Below the pieces are notes generated by a model. That model did not search any database. It was not told the origin of the DNA and worked only from the letters and a program-made list of their open reading frames with translations. A program made the translations under genes and the position numbers. From an uncultured Flavobacteriaceae bacterium (lineage in GTDB: Bacteria > Bacteroidota > Bacteroidia > Flavobacteriales > Flavobacteriaceae), in contig CANMSI010000001.1 in the NCBI GenBank assembly GCA_947500575.1, positions 372,001 to 436,000 of the forward strand: a stretch of DNA of 64,000 nucleotides, read 5' to 3'. This document shows, in pieces, positions 27,732 through 36,834 of this stretch (the stretch's first letter is position 1; the number at the start of each line of letters is the position of its first letter).

Positions 27732-28328
27732 ATGGAAGCATCTGAGAAAGTAGCTGCGTATTACGCTAAAGAACGTCCATTTAAAAATGAGATTGCCACG
27801 CTTAGAACACTAATGAGAAGCACGGAATTAGAAGAAACTTATAAATGGAATTTTCCGGTGTATGCGTTAAATAATAAAAATGTTGTTAGCATTTGTTCCT
27901 TTAAATATCATTTTGGCATTTGGTTCTTTAATGGTTCATTTTTAAAAGACCCGCTAAAAATATTGGAAAACGCTCAGGAGGGTAAAACAAAAGCAATGCG
28001 CCATTGGAAGTTTAGATCAAAAGATGAGATTGATCTATCTGCCATAAAGGACTATGTATTAGAAGCCATAGAGAATCAAAAAAAAGACTTAGTTCTAAAA
28101 CCTCAGAAAAAGTCTAAAAAAGAAATTACTGTTCCAAAGGAACTGACAATAGCACTTGCAGAAAATCAAAAGTTCAAAGACGCTTTTAATGCATTATCTC
28201 CCTTCAAACAAAGAGAGTATTATGAGTATATAGCTACTGCCAAACAAGATAAGACAAAACAATCTCGCATTGCTAAAATACTTCCCATGGTATTAGAGGG
28301 TATTGGATTAAACGATGCTTATAGATAG
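27732..28328 (+). CDS. YdeI/OmdA-like protein with DUF1801 domain
   Basis: A 198-residue cytoplasmic protein. The N-terminal DUF1801 (YdhG-like) domain lies at about 15-115 (EETYKWNFPVYALNNKNVV, FGIWFFNGSFLKDP). The C-terminal bacteriocin-protection YdeI/OmpD-associated region is at about 135-198 (ENQKFKDAFNALSPFKQREY, RIAKILPMVLEG). The biochemical role is unknown. It is co-transcribed with pepT and ends at a strong shared terminator. Confidence 0.87.
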   Translation: MEASEKVAAYYAKERPFKNEIATLRTLMRSTELEETYKWNFPVYALNNKNVVSICSFKYHFGIWFFNGSFLKDPLKILENAQEGKTKAMRHWKFRSKDEIDLSAIKDYVLEAIENQKKDLVLKPQKKSKKEITVPKELTIALAENQKFKDAFNALSPFKQREYYEYIATAKQDKTKQSRIAKILPMVLEGIGLNDAYR

Positions 28329-28343
28329 TGATATTAACACATT

Positions 28344-28376
28344 AAAAAAAGCCTTGCAATATTGCAAGGCTTTTTT
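28344..28376. terminator. Bidirectional intrinsic terminator
   Basis: Perfect palindrome GCCTTGCAATATTGCAAGGC (28351-28370) flanked by seven A on the left and six T on the right. It serves the pepT operon and the convergent nusB-DUF1573-yajC operon. Confidence 0.92.
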
Positions 28377-28396
28377 ATGTAATACTATGTATTTTA

Positions 28397-28690
28397 CTAC
28401 TTCTTTTCAGCAGCGGGAGCATTTAACTTCCTACTCATTTCCATGGAAATAGCAGAACGATCAAACTTTATTCTACCTGCCATAGTTTCCAAAACACAAG
28501 AAAAGTCTTTGTCGTTCATATCGACCACTTTTCCATGCATTCCACTTTTTGTTATCACTCTGTCGCCTTTTTTCAAAGCAGTTGCAAATTTCTTCTCATC
28601 TTTCTGACGTTTCATTTGAGGACGGATCATAAAAAAATATGCGACCACAAAAATCAAAATCATTGGAAGAAACGACTGTATCTCACCCAT
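28397..28690 (-). CDS. yajC: Preprotein translocase subunit YajC
   Basis: A 97-residue inner-membrane accessory subunit of the Sec translocon, acting with SecDF. It has one N-terminal transmembrane helix (about 5-23, ending FMIRPQMKRQK, the conserved motif after the helix) and a small beta domain (ALKKGDRVITKSGMHGKVVD). It is the last gene of the nusB operon, 15 bp after the DUF1573 gene, a common Bacteroidota order. Confidence 0.94.
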   Translation of the reverse strand: MGEIQSFLPMILIFVVAYFFMIRPQMKRQKDEKKFATALKKGDRVITKSGMHGKVVDMNDKDFSCVLETMAGRIKFDRSAISMEMSRKLNAPAAEKK

Positions 28691-28705
28691 CTTGGATTCT
28701 TTTAT

Positions 28706-29182
28706 TTAGTTGACTACTGGTCCAACAGGAGCAGCACCCTTAGGATTCACAAATGCCTTAATTCTCAATACTTCTGAGCCTTTAGCGGTATTTGCTGTTA
28801 CGGTTATTGTTTTTGTTACTTGGTTTTGACCTGAACCATTAAAGCGTACCAACATCTCTCCAGATGCTCCAGGAGCTACCGGTGTGTTCTTTGGGTATTC
28901 AGGAATAGTACATCCACAGCTACTTTTTGCATCTGTAATAATTAAAGGAGCCTCTCCAGTGTTTGTAAATTTGAAAACAGTCTCCTGAGCAGCCCCCTGC
29001 TCAATAGTACCAAAATCGTGCTCCGATTTTTCAAAACTCATCACCGGTAAACTTTTGGAAGCTTCATCACGATCTGCCGCCATGTCTACATTCGCTGCGT
29101 TAATTTTGCTAGTAGCATTTTCTTTACAAGAAACAAAAGCAAGTACGGCAACTAAACTCAAGGTCAAATATACTTTCTTCAT
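28706..29182 (-). CDS. DUF1573 lipoprotein
   Basis: A 158-residue lipoprotein (lipobox AFVSC near residue 19) with a single Ig-like DUF1573 domain: EKSEHDFGTIEQGAAQETVF, then FTNTGEAPLIITDAKSSCGC, PGASGEMLV and a C-terminal strand. The conserved CGC is present. Function is unknown; the domain is abundant in the Bacteroidota envelope. The ATG at 29182 gives the lipoprotein signal; a frame extension to 29209 does not matter. It sits between nusB and yajC in an operon. Confidence 0.9.
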   Translation of the reverse strand: MKKVYLTLSLVAVLAFVSCKENATSKINAANVDMAADRDEASKSLPVMSFEKSEHDFGTIEQGAAQETVFKFTNTGEAPLIITDAKSSCGCTIPEYPKNTPVAPGASGEMLVRFNGSGQNQVTKTITVTANTAKGSEVLRIKAFVNPKGAAPVGPVVN

Positions 29183-29226
29183 AATTGATAATTTTTTAAT
29201 TTGTTGCAAAATTAAGGAATATTTGT

Positions 29227-30174
29227 TTACAACAATCCCCTCCCTATTTTTTTTAGTTTTCCTTCACTTTTATATTCTTTTACCAGCTTGTCTAAAATTC
29301 CATTAATAAAAATGCTGCTCTTCGGTGTAGAATACTCTTTAGCAATTTCTAAATATTCGTTAATGGTTACACGTTCTGGTATCGAGGAAAAGTTTAGCAG
29401 CTCACAAATGGCCATTTTTAATAAAATACTGTCAATATCAGCAATTCGGTCATTATCCCAATTAGGCGTTTTCCCTTCGATTTCTGCTTCCCATTGAGCA
29501 TCATTTAGGAGGGTTTTAGTAAGCAGCTGTTTCGCAAAGACCATATCCTCGTCGTCTTTCAATAATGCGGGTAAAAAATAGGAGGCTTGATGGTTTTCTT
29601 TTACTTTTTTTAGACGTTTTAAAAGAAATGTATTTACAATAGGAATATCGTCAACCCAAGTTAATTGATCGTCTTCAAAATAATCTTGGATCTTATCATT
29701 CGGAGCAATTATACTTTTAAACAAGGTAATTAAGAAAGCTCTATCACTTTCATAATCTTGCCCGGGAGTCATCATATATTGCTCATACACTTCACTGTTT
29801 TCAATATCTTTGAGAACAATTTTTATGTATTCATCATTTAAATACCAGTTCTTCAATTTTCTTTTGGCGAGCGCATCCTTTAGAAGTCCATTGGATGCTA
29901 ATTGTTTTAAAAGCAGGTTGTTTATAAATTTTTCCTGGTTTGGAAAGTCATCCGAAGGAGTGCTCAAATACTTTTTGGATGAAAGTTCCAACCGGCTTGA
30001 CGCCAAGGCATGGATTTCACCAAATAGACTCAGGGTAAGCAAATAGAGCGAATACATGTTCTCTATACTTACTTTTAAAAACTTTTCTTGTTTTTCCAAA
30101 GCCTCATCATGGGATTGGGTTAGGGCATAAATACATTGCATTACTTTAACCCGGATATGCCTTCTTGTAAGCAT
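29227..30174 (-). CDS. nusB: Transcription antitermination factor NusB, long form
   Basis: RNA-binding factor that, with NusE (S10), binds boxA RNA for rRNA antitermination. It has 315 residues, about twice the enterobacterial length. The canonical NusB fold occupies the C-terminal half (ILLKMAICELLNFSSIPERV, INEYLEIAKEYSTPKSSIFINGILD), and the N-terminus starts LTRRHIRVKVMQCIYA. This extended form is the rule in Bacteroidota. It is the first gene of the nusB-DUF1573-yajC operon, with a -7 box at 30216-30223. Confidence 0.95.
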   Translation of the reverse strand: MLTRRHIRVKVMQCIYALTQSHDEALEKQEKFLKVSIENMYSLYLLTLSLFGEIHALASSRLELSSKKYLSTPSDDFPNQEKFINNLLLKQLASNGLLKDALAKRKLKNWYLNDEYIKIVLKDIENSEVYEQYMMTPGQDYESDRAFLITLFKSIIAPNDKIQDYFEDDQLTWVDDIPIVNTFLLKRLKKVKENHQASYFLPALLKDDEDMVFAKQLLTKTLLNDAQWEAEIEGKTPNWDNDRIADIDSILLKMAICELLNFSSIPERVTINEYLEIAKEYSTPKSSIFINGILDKLVKEYKSEGKLKKIGRGLL

Positions 30175-30215
30175 TATAAAAGAACTTTAATAAAAATGAT
30201 TAATTTTTTACTGAG

Positions 30216-30223
30216 CAAAAGTA
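30216..30223 (-). promoter_or_regulatory. nusB operon -7 promoter element
   Basis: Minus-strand TACTTTTG (TAnnTTTG) 42 bp upstream of the nusB ATG. No clear -33 TTG. Confidence 0.55.
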
Positions 30224-30279
30224 AGCATCTATTTTAAATGACGCCTACACTTCTGTGTTATCTTATCTTTTTTATAACA

Positions 30280-30308
30280 TTTGATTTAGCAGCAATGCCC
30301 TATCTTTG
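30280..30308 (+). promoter_or_regulatory. Consensus promoter of ABC exporter gene
   Basis: TTTG (30280-30283), a 17-bp spacer, then TATCTTTG (30301-30308). This fits the flavobacterial TTG-N17-23-TAnnTTTG promoter well. It lies 45 bp upstream of the ATG at 30354. Confidence 0.75.
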
Positions 30309-30353
30309 GAAAATTCTAAACACTAAAAGTTACCGCTCCCTTGAGCTTATCAA

Positions 30354-32111
30354 ATGAAGGAACTAAAACACCTTAATAAATACTTCAAAAAATATTGGTT
30401 TAAACTACTTATTGGGATTCTAATTACGGTGGTAGCTAGGATATTTTCATTGATACTCCCATCCTACGTAAAAAAATCTATCGAAGTAGTAGAACGTTTC
30501 AAAGCCGACGACATCACAAAATCCGTGGCAACGGACCAATTGCTTAACTGTATTCTCGTTATTGTTGGGGCTGCACTTTTGTCTGGGATTTTTACATTCC
30601 TAATGCGCCAAACGATTATTAATGTATCTCGGTATATTGAATTTGATTTAAAAAATGAAATCTTTGATCATTATCAATTACTCAACTTAAATTTTTATAA
30701 AAGAAACCGCACGGGAGATCTAATGAACCGGATTAGTGAAGATGTTGGTCAGGTACGAATGTTTGCAGGGCCTGCAATTATGTATGGTGCCAATACGGTT
30801 ACTCTTTTTGCTTGTCTTATTCCCTTAATGTTCTTAAGAGCTCCAACAATCGCAGCGTATGCGCTAATACCGTTGCCCATATTGTCTGTACTAATTTATC
30901 AAATTAGTAAAGTAATTCATAAACGAAGTACCAAAGTGCAAGAGTACTTATCTACACTATCTACCTTTACACAAGAGTCTTTCTCCGGGGTTTCGGTAAT
31001 TAAAGCGTATGGTCTAGAACCTAAGATTAATGCAGAACTTACGGCATTAGCAATAGAAGGGAAAGATAAAAGTATGTCACTAGCAAAAGTGAATGCCTGG
31101 TTTTTTCCGCTTATGATATTGCTCATTGGAATAAGCAATATTTTTGTTATTTACATCGGTGGGAAACAGTACATCAATGGAGAAATAGATTCTATAGGTA
31201 CCATTGCTGAGTTTATCTTATACGTGAATATGCTTACATGGCCGGTAGCCATTGTAGGTTGGCTTACTTCTATTGTGCAGCGGGCTGAAGCATCTCAAAA
31301 ACGAATTAATGAGTTCTTACAGGAACAACCCTTGATTAAAAATGATTTTCCCAATACACCAACACCAATACATGGGAAAATTGAATTTAAAGATGTTACG
31401 TTTACCTATGAGGATACTAATATTACCGCCCTAAAAAATATATCATTTAATATAGAGCAGGGACAAACAGTAGCCATTATTGGAAAAACAGGGTCTGGAA
31501 AGTCTACCATTCTTAACTTAATTGCGCGTTTATACGATGCGCATGAGGGAACCGTTTTAATTGACAATACACCAACTAAGAAACTTAATTTAAATAGTCT
31601 TAGAGGAGCAATTGGTGTGGTACCGCAAGACGCATTTTTGTTCTCTGACAGTATTAAAAATAATATTAAATTCGGTAAAGAATCTGCTACAGACGAAGAG
31701 TTAATCGCTATTGCGAAAAAGGCAGTGGTACATGATAATATCGTGGGGTTTGCGAACGGTTATGACACTATTTTAGGGGAACGTGGAATTACACTAAGTG
31801 GAGGGCAGAAACAACGTGTATCCATTGCGCGGGCTTTGATAAAAGATCCACAAATCTATTTGTTTGATGATTGTCTTTCTGCGGTAGATACCGAGACGGA
31901 GGAAGAAATTTTAAACAACTTAAAAAATGCATCCGAAAATAAAACCACACTTATTGTAAGTCATCGAGTTTCTTCGGCAAAAAATGCTGACAAAATTATT
32001 GTTCTGAAGGATGGAGAAATATTGCAAGAAGGTACACATGACGACTTAATTCAAAGAGAGGGTTACTATAAAGAACTCTATATCAACCAACTTTCAGAGA
32101 AAGAAAGCTAA
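30354..32111 (+). CDS. ABC exporter, fused membrane and ATPase domains
   Basis: A 585-residue half-transporter of the MsbA/LmrA type that acts as a homodimer in the inner membrane. The N-terminal six-helix domain spans about 1-320 (coupling-helix region MNRISEDVGQVR). The C-terminal ATPase carries Walker A GKTGSGKST, the Q-loop VVPQDAFLFS, signature LSGGQKQRVSIARAL, Walker B IYLFDDCLSAVD and the H-loop SHR. It exports lipids, drugs or peptides; which of these cannot be inferred. Its terminator overlaps the stop codon. It is followed by the DUF3276 gene. Confidence 0.93.
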   Translation: MKELKHLNKYFKKYWFKLLIGILITVVARIFSLILPSYVKKSIEVVERFKADDITKSVATDQLLNCILVIVGAALLSGIFTFLMRQTIINVSRYIEFDLKNEIFDHYQLLNLNFYKRNRTGDLMNRISEDVGQVRMFAGPAIMYGANTVTLFACLIPLMFLRAPTIAAYALIPLPILSVLIYQISKVIHKRSTKVQEYLSTLSTFTQESFSGVSVIKAYGLEPKINAELTALAIEGKDKSMSLAKVNAWFFPLMILLIGISNIFVIYIGGKQYINGEIDSIGTIAEFILYVNMLTWPVAIVGWLTSIVQRAEASQKRINEFLQEQPLIKNDFPNTPTPIHGKIEFKDVTFTYEDTNITALKNISFNIEQGQTVAIIGKTGSGKSTILNLIARLYDAHEGTVLIDNTPTKKLNLNSLRGAIGVVPQDAFLFSDSIKNNIKFGKESATDEELIAIAKKAVVHDNIVGFANGYDTILGERGITLSGGQKQRVSIARALIKDPQIYLFDDCLSAVDTETEEEILNNLKNASENKTTLIVSHRVSSAKNADKIIVLKDGEILQEGTHDDLIQREGYYKELYINQLSEKES

Positions 32112-32139
32112 AAAAAGTTGGCAGATTAGCTTTTTTTTT
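32105..32139 (+). terminator. Terminator of ABC exporter gene
   Basis: AAAGCTAA (32105-32112) pairs with TTAGCTTT (32127-32134), followed by a T-run. The left arm includes the stop codon. Confidence 0.7.
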
Positions 32140-32193
32140 ACATTTTTGGTAGAACATCTATATAAAGAACACTAGACACTATATACTATACAA

Positions 32194-32580
32194 ATGAGCG
32201 AGAAACATTTAATGGACCAGGAAGAAATTTATTCTAAAGTACTTAGAGCAGGAAGAAGAACTTATTTTTTTGATGTCAGAAGTACCAAAGCAGAGGATTA
32301 TTACTTAACTATAACCGAAAGTAAAAAATTTACACATGATGATGGTTCTTTCCATTATAAAAAACATAAAATATACTTGTACAAGGAAGATTTCCATTCT
32401 TTCAAGGAAATTTTAGATGAAATGATGAATTATATCATTGATGAGAAAGGATTGGAAGTAATTTCTGAAAGACATCAGAAAGATTTTAAGAAAGAAGAAG
32501 AAGTTGAAGAAACACCAAGCTCCAGTGTTGAAAATTCTTCAACAGAAAGTTTTACAGATGTTGATTTTGACGATATTTAA
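32194..32580 (+). CDS. DUF3276 / PUR-family nucleic-acid-binding protein
   Basis: A 128-residue cytoplasmic protein with one PUR repeat (about 10-90; GRRTYFFDVRSTKAEDYYLT, SFHYKKHKIYLYKEDF) and an acidic, Ser-rich C-terminal tail. Bacteroidota PUR proteins resemble the eukaryotic Pur-alpha fold and bind single-stranded DNA or RNA. It follows the ABC exporter gene, a conserved neighbour pair, but the terminator in between suggests separate transcription. It ends in its own terminator. Confidence 0.92.
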   Translation: MSEKHLMDQEEIYSKVLRAGRRTYFFDVRSTKAEDYYLTITESKKFTHDDGSFHYKKHKIYLYKEDFHSFKEILDEMMNYIIDEKGLEVISERHQKDFKKEEEVEETPSSSVENSSTESFTDVDFDDI

Positions 32581-32602
32581 AAAAACTCTTAAATAAAACC
32601 TA

Positions 32603-32637
32603 AACGACTCTTGGAATCAAGGGTCGTTTTTTATTTT
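32603..32637 (+). terminator. Terminator of DUF3276 gene
   Basis: AACGACTCTTG (32603-32613) pairs with CAAGGGTCGTT (32618-32628) through ten Watson-Crick pairs and one G-U, with a four-base loop, followed by TTTTATTTTT. Confidence 0.88.
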
Positions 32638-32661
32638 TATACATGACTAATTCCAACTAGA

Positions 32662-35187
32662 ATGAAAAACACCATCTGCATTATTGCATTGCTATCCTAT
32701 GGATATCTTTTTGCACAACAAGACGTAACTCTTGATTATTATCTTCCACAAGGAATTTCCTATGATGCGAGTATTCCCACACCTGCCGAAGTTATTGGAC
32801 ATGAGGTGGGTGAATGGCACGTAACACATGATAAGCTTATGTTTTATATGCAAACCTTAGCGAAGGCTAGTGACCGCATTACATTAGAAAATAGGGGCGA
32901 AACTTTTGAAGGAAGACCTATATTATTGCTTACTATAACGACTCCAAAAAATCATGGAAATATTGAAGAAATACGTAAAAACCATATAGCATTAACGGAA
33001 AGCGGAGGCACATCACAAGCATTGGAAGATATGCCTATAGTTGTATATCAAGGATTTTCTATTCACGGTAATGAGCCTAGTGGTGCTAACGCTGGTTTGG
33101 CCTATGCATACTATTTAGCTGCTGCTCAAGGTCCCGAAATAGAGGCACTTTTGGATGAGCTTGTTATTTTATTGGACCCCTCTTTTAATCCAGATGGCTT
33201 GCAACGTTTTGCTTATTGGGCAAATACAAATAAAAGCAAAAACTTAAATCCAGATGGCAATGAACGTGAATATCATGAAGTATGGCCCGGTGGGCGTACC
33301 AATCATTATTGGTTTGATATGAATAGGGATTGGTTGCCTGTACAATTACCTGAAAGCAGAGCACGTATTACCTCTTTTCATAAATGGCTGCCCAATATCC
33401 TAACGGACCATCATGAAATGGGTACCAATTCTACTTTCTTTTTTCAACCAGGGGAACCCACTCGTGTGCACCCACTTACTCCTATAATGAATCAGGAGCT
33501 CACCAAAGAAATTGGGAATTTCCACGCAAATGCCTTTAATAAATTAGGGTCTCTATATTACTCTGAAGAAAATTATGATGATTACTATTATGGGAAAGGA
33601 TCTACTTTCCCAGATGTGAATGGCAGCATTGGTATCCTATTTGAACAAGGGAGTTCTAGAGGACATATCCAAGAAAGTGAAAATGGCATCCTTACTTTTC
33701 CTTTTACCATTCGAAATCAGTTTACAGCCGCCTTGTCTACCGTTGAAGCTGCAAAAAATATGCGTACCAAAATTTTAGGATACCAACGCGATTTTTATCG
33801 TAACCTGAGAAATGAAGGCGTCAAAAGCAAAACAAAAGCAATAGTTTTTGGAGACCGCAAGGATGCAGCAAAAACTTGGCATTTAGCCGAGATTTTGAAT
33901 CGTCATAAAATTAAATTTCACGAATTAAAACAAGACGCCACTTTAGGCGGAAAATCCTATACCAGAGGGCATAGCTATGTGGTTCCAATGAACCAAAAAA
34001 ATCATCGTTTAATTAAAGCGATGTTCGAGAAGCGAACTACCTTTAAGGACAGTCTTTTCTATGATATTTCTGCTTGGACCTTTCCCCTTGCATTTAATGT
34101 AGATTATGCAGAATTAGGGTCGCTTACAAACGCCGGAGAAGAGGTTACCAATTTTACTGCACTAACAGGGAAAGCTGATAAACAAAGTACGTACGCCTAT
34201 TTATTTGAATGGAATGAATACTACACACCGAAAGCGCTCAATAAAATCTTAAATAAACAGATTAGAGCTAAGGTAGCTAAATCACCTTTTACAGTAGAAG
34301 GCACTACCTATGATTATGGAACAATTATGATTCCTGTCCAAAATCAAAAACTAGCACCTGCAGAACTTTATAACTTTCTAAATGAAGTTGCAAAAGAGAG
34401 CAAAATTGAAATTACAGCAGTTGCTACAGGACTTACCAAGGGAATTGACTTAGGAAGTAATGATTTTGACCCTCTAAAAAAACAGGAAGTGGCAATTGTA
34501 GTAGGAAGTGGAATTACTCCTTATGATGCAGGTGAAATTTGGCATTTATTTGATCAACGTTATGATATGAAAATCACGAAAATCGATACAGAGTATTTTT
34601 CTTCTGCAGATTTGGATCGCTATACTGCGCTTATCCTTCCTAATTCTTGGAGAGGCGGATTAACAGATGTAAGAGTAGTTGATAAAATTAAAAATTGGGT
34701 AAAAGATGGTGGTACCCTCATAGGCTATCGAAATGCAGCAGAATGGCTACAAAAAAATGAGTTTGTAAAGTTGAAGTTTAAGAAAGATACCTTGGTAGCA
34801 AAGGATATTTCTTTTGATCAAAAAGGAGACTATAGAGGAGCACAAGTGACTGGTGGTGCCATTTTTGAAGCAACAATAGATCGCTCACATCCTGTCAATT
34901 ATGGATATAAGAATGCTAAGATTTCTTTATTTAGAAATACGAATATTTATTTAGAAGCAGAGAAAAATAGTTATGATAATCCCATTCAATACACCAATAA
35001 GCCCTTACTGAGTGGTTATATATCGGAGGAAAATTTAGACCTAATTAAAGGAAGTACTCCCTTTAAGGTAAAACGCATGGGAAAAGGCAGGGTAATTATT
35101 TTTACCGATAACACCAATTTTAGAGCGTTTTGGTATGGTACCAATAAACTATTAATGAATGCTATCTTCTTCAGTAAAATTATGTGA
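32662..35187 (+). CDS. Exported M14-family zinc carboxypeptidase, large form
   Basis: An 841-residue exported protein. After the signal peptide (1-19) comes an M14 metallocarboxypeptidase domain at about 50-370. Zinc ligands are His135 and Glu138 in SIHGNEPSG and a later His in TDHHEMG. LNPDGNEREY and the general-base Glu328 in FEQGSSRGH follow. The C-terminal half includes a class-I glutamine-amidotransferase/ThuA-like segment (AIVVGSGITPYDAG, ILPNSWRGG, WVKDGGTLIGYRNAAEW). It has no type IX sorting domain, so it is probably periplasmic. It likely trims peptides or peptidoglycan stems. It is followed by the redox gene group 53 bp on. Confidence 0.9.
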   Translation: MKNTICIIALLSYGYLFAQQDVTLDYYLPQGISYDASIPTPAEVIGHEVGEWHVTHDKLMFYMQTLAKASDRITLENRGETFEGRPILLLTITTPKNHGNIEEIRKNHIALTESGGTSQALEDMPIVVYQGFSIHGNEPSGANAGLAYAYYLAAAQGPEIEALLDELVILLDPSFNPDGLQRFAYWANTNKSKNLNPDGNEREYHEVWPGGRTNHYWFDMNRDWLPVQLPESRARITSFHKWLPNILTDHHEMGTNSTFFFQPGEPTRVHPLTPIMNQELTKEIGNFHANAFNKLGSLYYSEENYDDYYYGKGSTFPDVNGSIGILFEQGSSRGHIQESENGILTFPFTIRNQFTAALSTVEAAKNMRTKILGYQRDFYRNLRNEGVKSKTKAIVFGDRKDAAKTWHLAEILNRHKIKFHELKQDATLGGKSYTRGHSYVVPMNQKNHRLIKAMFEKRTTFKDSLFYDISAWTFPLAFNVDYAELGSLTNAGEEVTNFTALTGKADKQSTYAYLFEWNEYYTPKALNKILNKQIRAKVAKSPFTVEGTTYDYGTIMIPVQNQKLAPAELYNFLNEVAKESKIEITAVATGLTKGIDLGSNDFDPLKKQEVAIVVGSGITPYDAGEIWHLFDQRYDMKITKIDTEYFSSADLDRYTALILPNSWRGGLTDVRVVDKIKNWVKDGGTLIGYRNAAEWLQKNEFVKLKFKKDTLVAKDISFDQKGDYRGAQVTGGAIFEATIDRSHPVNYGYKNAKISLFRNTNIYLEAEKNSYDNPIQYTNKPLLSGYISEENLDLIKGSTPFKVKRMGKGRVIIFTDNTNFRAFWYGTNKLLMNAIFFSKIM

Positions 35188-35239
35188 TGCATTGTAAGAT
35201 GAAGGTTCATCTAAAAATGAAAATTAAAAATTAGTTCAT

Positions 35240-35794
35240 ATGGCAATGACCCCTAGTAATATGCTACCCCTTGGGACCGTAGCTCCCAATTTTCATTTAA
35301 TTGACACGGTGTCGGATACAACTATTGGATTAAATGAGGCAAAAGGAGTGAAGGGAACTATGATTATGTTTATTTGCAATCATTGTCCTTTCGTGATCCA
35401 TGTAAACCCAGAAATTTCCAAAATGGCAAAAGAATATCAATCTCAAGGAATTCAATTCATTGCCATTTCTAGTAACGATGTCGTTAATTATCCGCAAGAT
35501 GGTCCTGATTTAATGAAACAAGTAGCTAAAAAGGAAGACTACTCTTTTCCCTATTTGTATGATGCTACCCAAGAAGTAGCCAAAGCATATGATGCTGCTT
35601 GCACCCCAGATTTTTATTTATTCGACCATGATTTACAACTACGATACAGAGGACAACTAGACGATTCTAGACCAGGAAACGGTATTTCTTTATCTGGCAG
35701 TGATTTAAGACATGCCATGGATGCCTTATTAAACAATACCGATATCAATGCTATTCAAAAACCGAGTATAGGTTGCAATATCAAGTGGAAATAA
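35240..35794 (+). CDS. Thioredoxin-family/peroxiredoxin-like protein (CNHCP)
   Basis: A 184-residue cytoplasmic protein of the AhpC/TSA-like thioredoxin family (PRX-like 1). It starts LPLGTVAPNFHL and carries the CNHCP motif (Cys46 and Cys49) instead of the Thr-x-x-Cys of true peroxiredoxins. It has IQFIAISSNDV and the cis-Pro strand ACTPDFYLF. Such proteins are putative thiol oxidoreductases or atypical peroxidases. The next gene is a cupin, then a bacillithiol-transferase-like gene and a 1-Cys peroxiredoxin, so a redox-defence neighbourhood is plausible. Confidence 0.9.
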   Translation: MAMTPSNMLPLGTVAPNFHLIDTVSDTTIGLNEAKGVKGTMIMFICNHCPFVIHVNPEISKMAKEYQSQGIQFIAISSNDVVNYPQDGPDLMKQVAKKEDYSFPYLYDATQEVAKAYDAACTPDFYLFDHDLQLRYRGQLDDSRPGNGISLSGSDLRHAMDALLNNTDINAIQKPSIGCNIKWK

Positions 35795-35833
35795 TAAATA
35801 GCAATATTGCTATACTCTTAGCTTATTTATAGG

Positions 35834-36157
35834 ATGAAATTAGAGAAGGAACTGGCATTAAAAAAATTAGCTGAAGTTAAAAACCCTTTTCTGACGCTTT
35901 TTGAACATGGGAGCTTATCTGTGGAAGTTTATAAACCAGATAAGGTTGATCATCAGCAACCTCATACTAGAGATGAAGTTTATATTGTCATCAATGGCGA
36001 AGGAGAATTCCTGAATGATGGGGTTAGAACTACTTTCGCTCCAGGAGATTTTTTATTTGTTCCTGCCGGGGTGGTTCATCGTTTTGAAAATTTCACAGAA
36101 GACTTTAGTACTTGGGTGCTTTTTTACGGACTAGAAGGTGGTGAAAAACACCCCTAA
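35834..36157 (+). CDS. Small cupin-domain protein
   Basis: A 107-residue single-domain cupin. The metal site is seen in QQPHTRDEVYIVINGEGEF (His, Glu) and the second motif PAGVVHRFENF (His). The substrate is unknown; small cupins of this form may bind a metal and be dioxygenases or sensors. Its stop codon directly abuts that of the convergent DinB gene with no gap. It is preceded 39 bp upstream by the thioredoxin-like gene on the same strand. Confidence 0.9.
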   Translation: MKLEKELALKKLAEVKNPFLTLFEHGSLSVEVYKPDKVDHQQPHTRDEVYIVINGEGEFLNDGVRTTFAPGDFLFVPAGVVHRFENFTEDFSTWVLFYGLEGGEKHP

Positions 36158-36703
36158 CTACAGCCAGCCTTTACGTTCAAGTAAATTCTTTATGTGAGCG
36201 AAATGGTGACTCCCATGCCATGCATACCTACCAATATTTTCTTTTAAGGAGGTGCGCACATTTCCATCTGGATGAATAAACTCCTTTTCCAAGGCTTCCA
36301 TTGATGTTCCTTTTAATAAGTACACCAATTTAGCATGTACCGCTTTTAAATGATCTAATGACATTTCTATAGGCGCTGTTTGAGCATCGAACAAGGCAGA
36401 CCATCCTTTTTCATCATAGGGCTTTATAATAGGTGTATTTTCGGTTAAGGCCCACTTAAAACGTGTATAACTATGATGATGGCTATCCGATATATGATGA
36501 ATTAATTGACGAACCGTCCACCCATCTGGTCTATATGGAGTAGCTAATTGCTCTTCCGTAAGATCTTTAACCAGTGCCGCTAAACGAGCTGGCAAAGCTT
36601 CCAAAATAGCAATCCACTCAGTGATTTGAGTCTGGGTAATTTCTTTTGGAGCAATGAATTTACCAATAGGGTAACGAAGTTGTTCTAAAGTCCTTTTTTC
36701 CAT
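36158..36703 (-). CDS. YfiT/BstA-type DinB protein, putative bacillithiol transferase
   Basis: A 181-residue cytoplasmic DinB-superfamily metalloprotein. The metal triad is seen in VRQLIHHISDSHHHSYTRF and GRYAWHGSHHFAHIKN, and the N-terminus RYPIGKF is the family signature. In Firmicutes YfiT/BstA conjugates bacillithiol to electrophiles. Many Bacteroidota also make bacillithiol, so a role in detoxification is plausible, but bshA, bshB and bshC are not in view. It is convergent with the cupin gene and divergent from the peroxiredoxin gene. Confidence 0.9.
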   Translation of the reverse strand: MEKRTLEQLRYPIGKFIAPKEITQTQITEWIAILEALPARLAALVKDLTEEQLATPYRPDGWTVRQLIHHISDSHHHSYTRFKWALTENTPIIKPYDEKGWSALFDAQTAPIEMSLDHLKAVHAKLVYLLKGTSMEALEKEFIHPDGNVRTSLKENIGRYAWHGSHHFAHIKNLLERKGWL

Positions 36704-36769
36704 TGCCTAAAGATACCAAACTTTAATACATTTTTAACCTTAAAAAATCGCAACTAAATAGTAATCTAC

Positions 36770-36777
36770 TAAATTTG
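36770..36777 (+). promoter_or_regulatory. Peroxiredoxin -7 element with leader hairpin
   Basis: TAAATTTG (36770-36777) matches TAnnTTTG. The leader RNA then has an inverted repeat CGAAC...GTTCG (36789-36807) with G-U pairs extending it, 27 bp before the ATG. Confidence 0.55.
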
Positions 36778-36834
36778 TAGGATACTTTCGAACTAGGACT
36801 TGGTTCGGGTAATTTTTAATTTAAATTTTTAATT

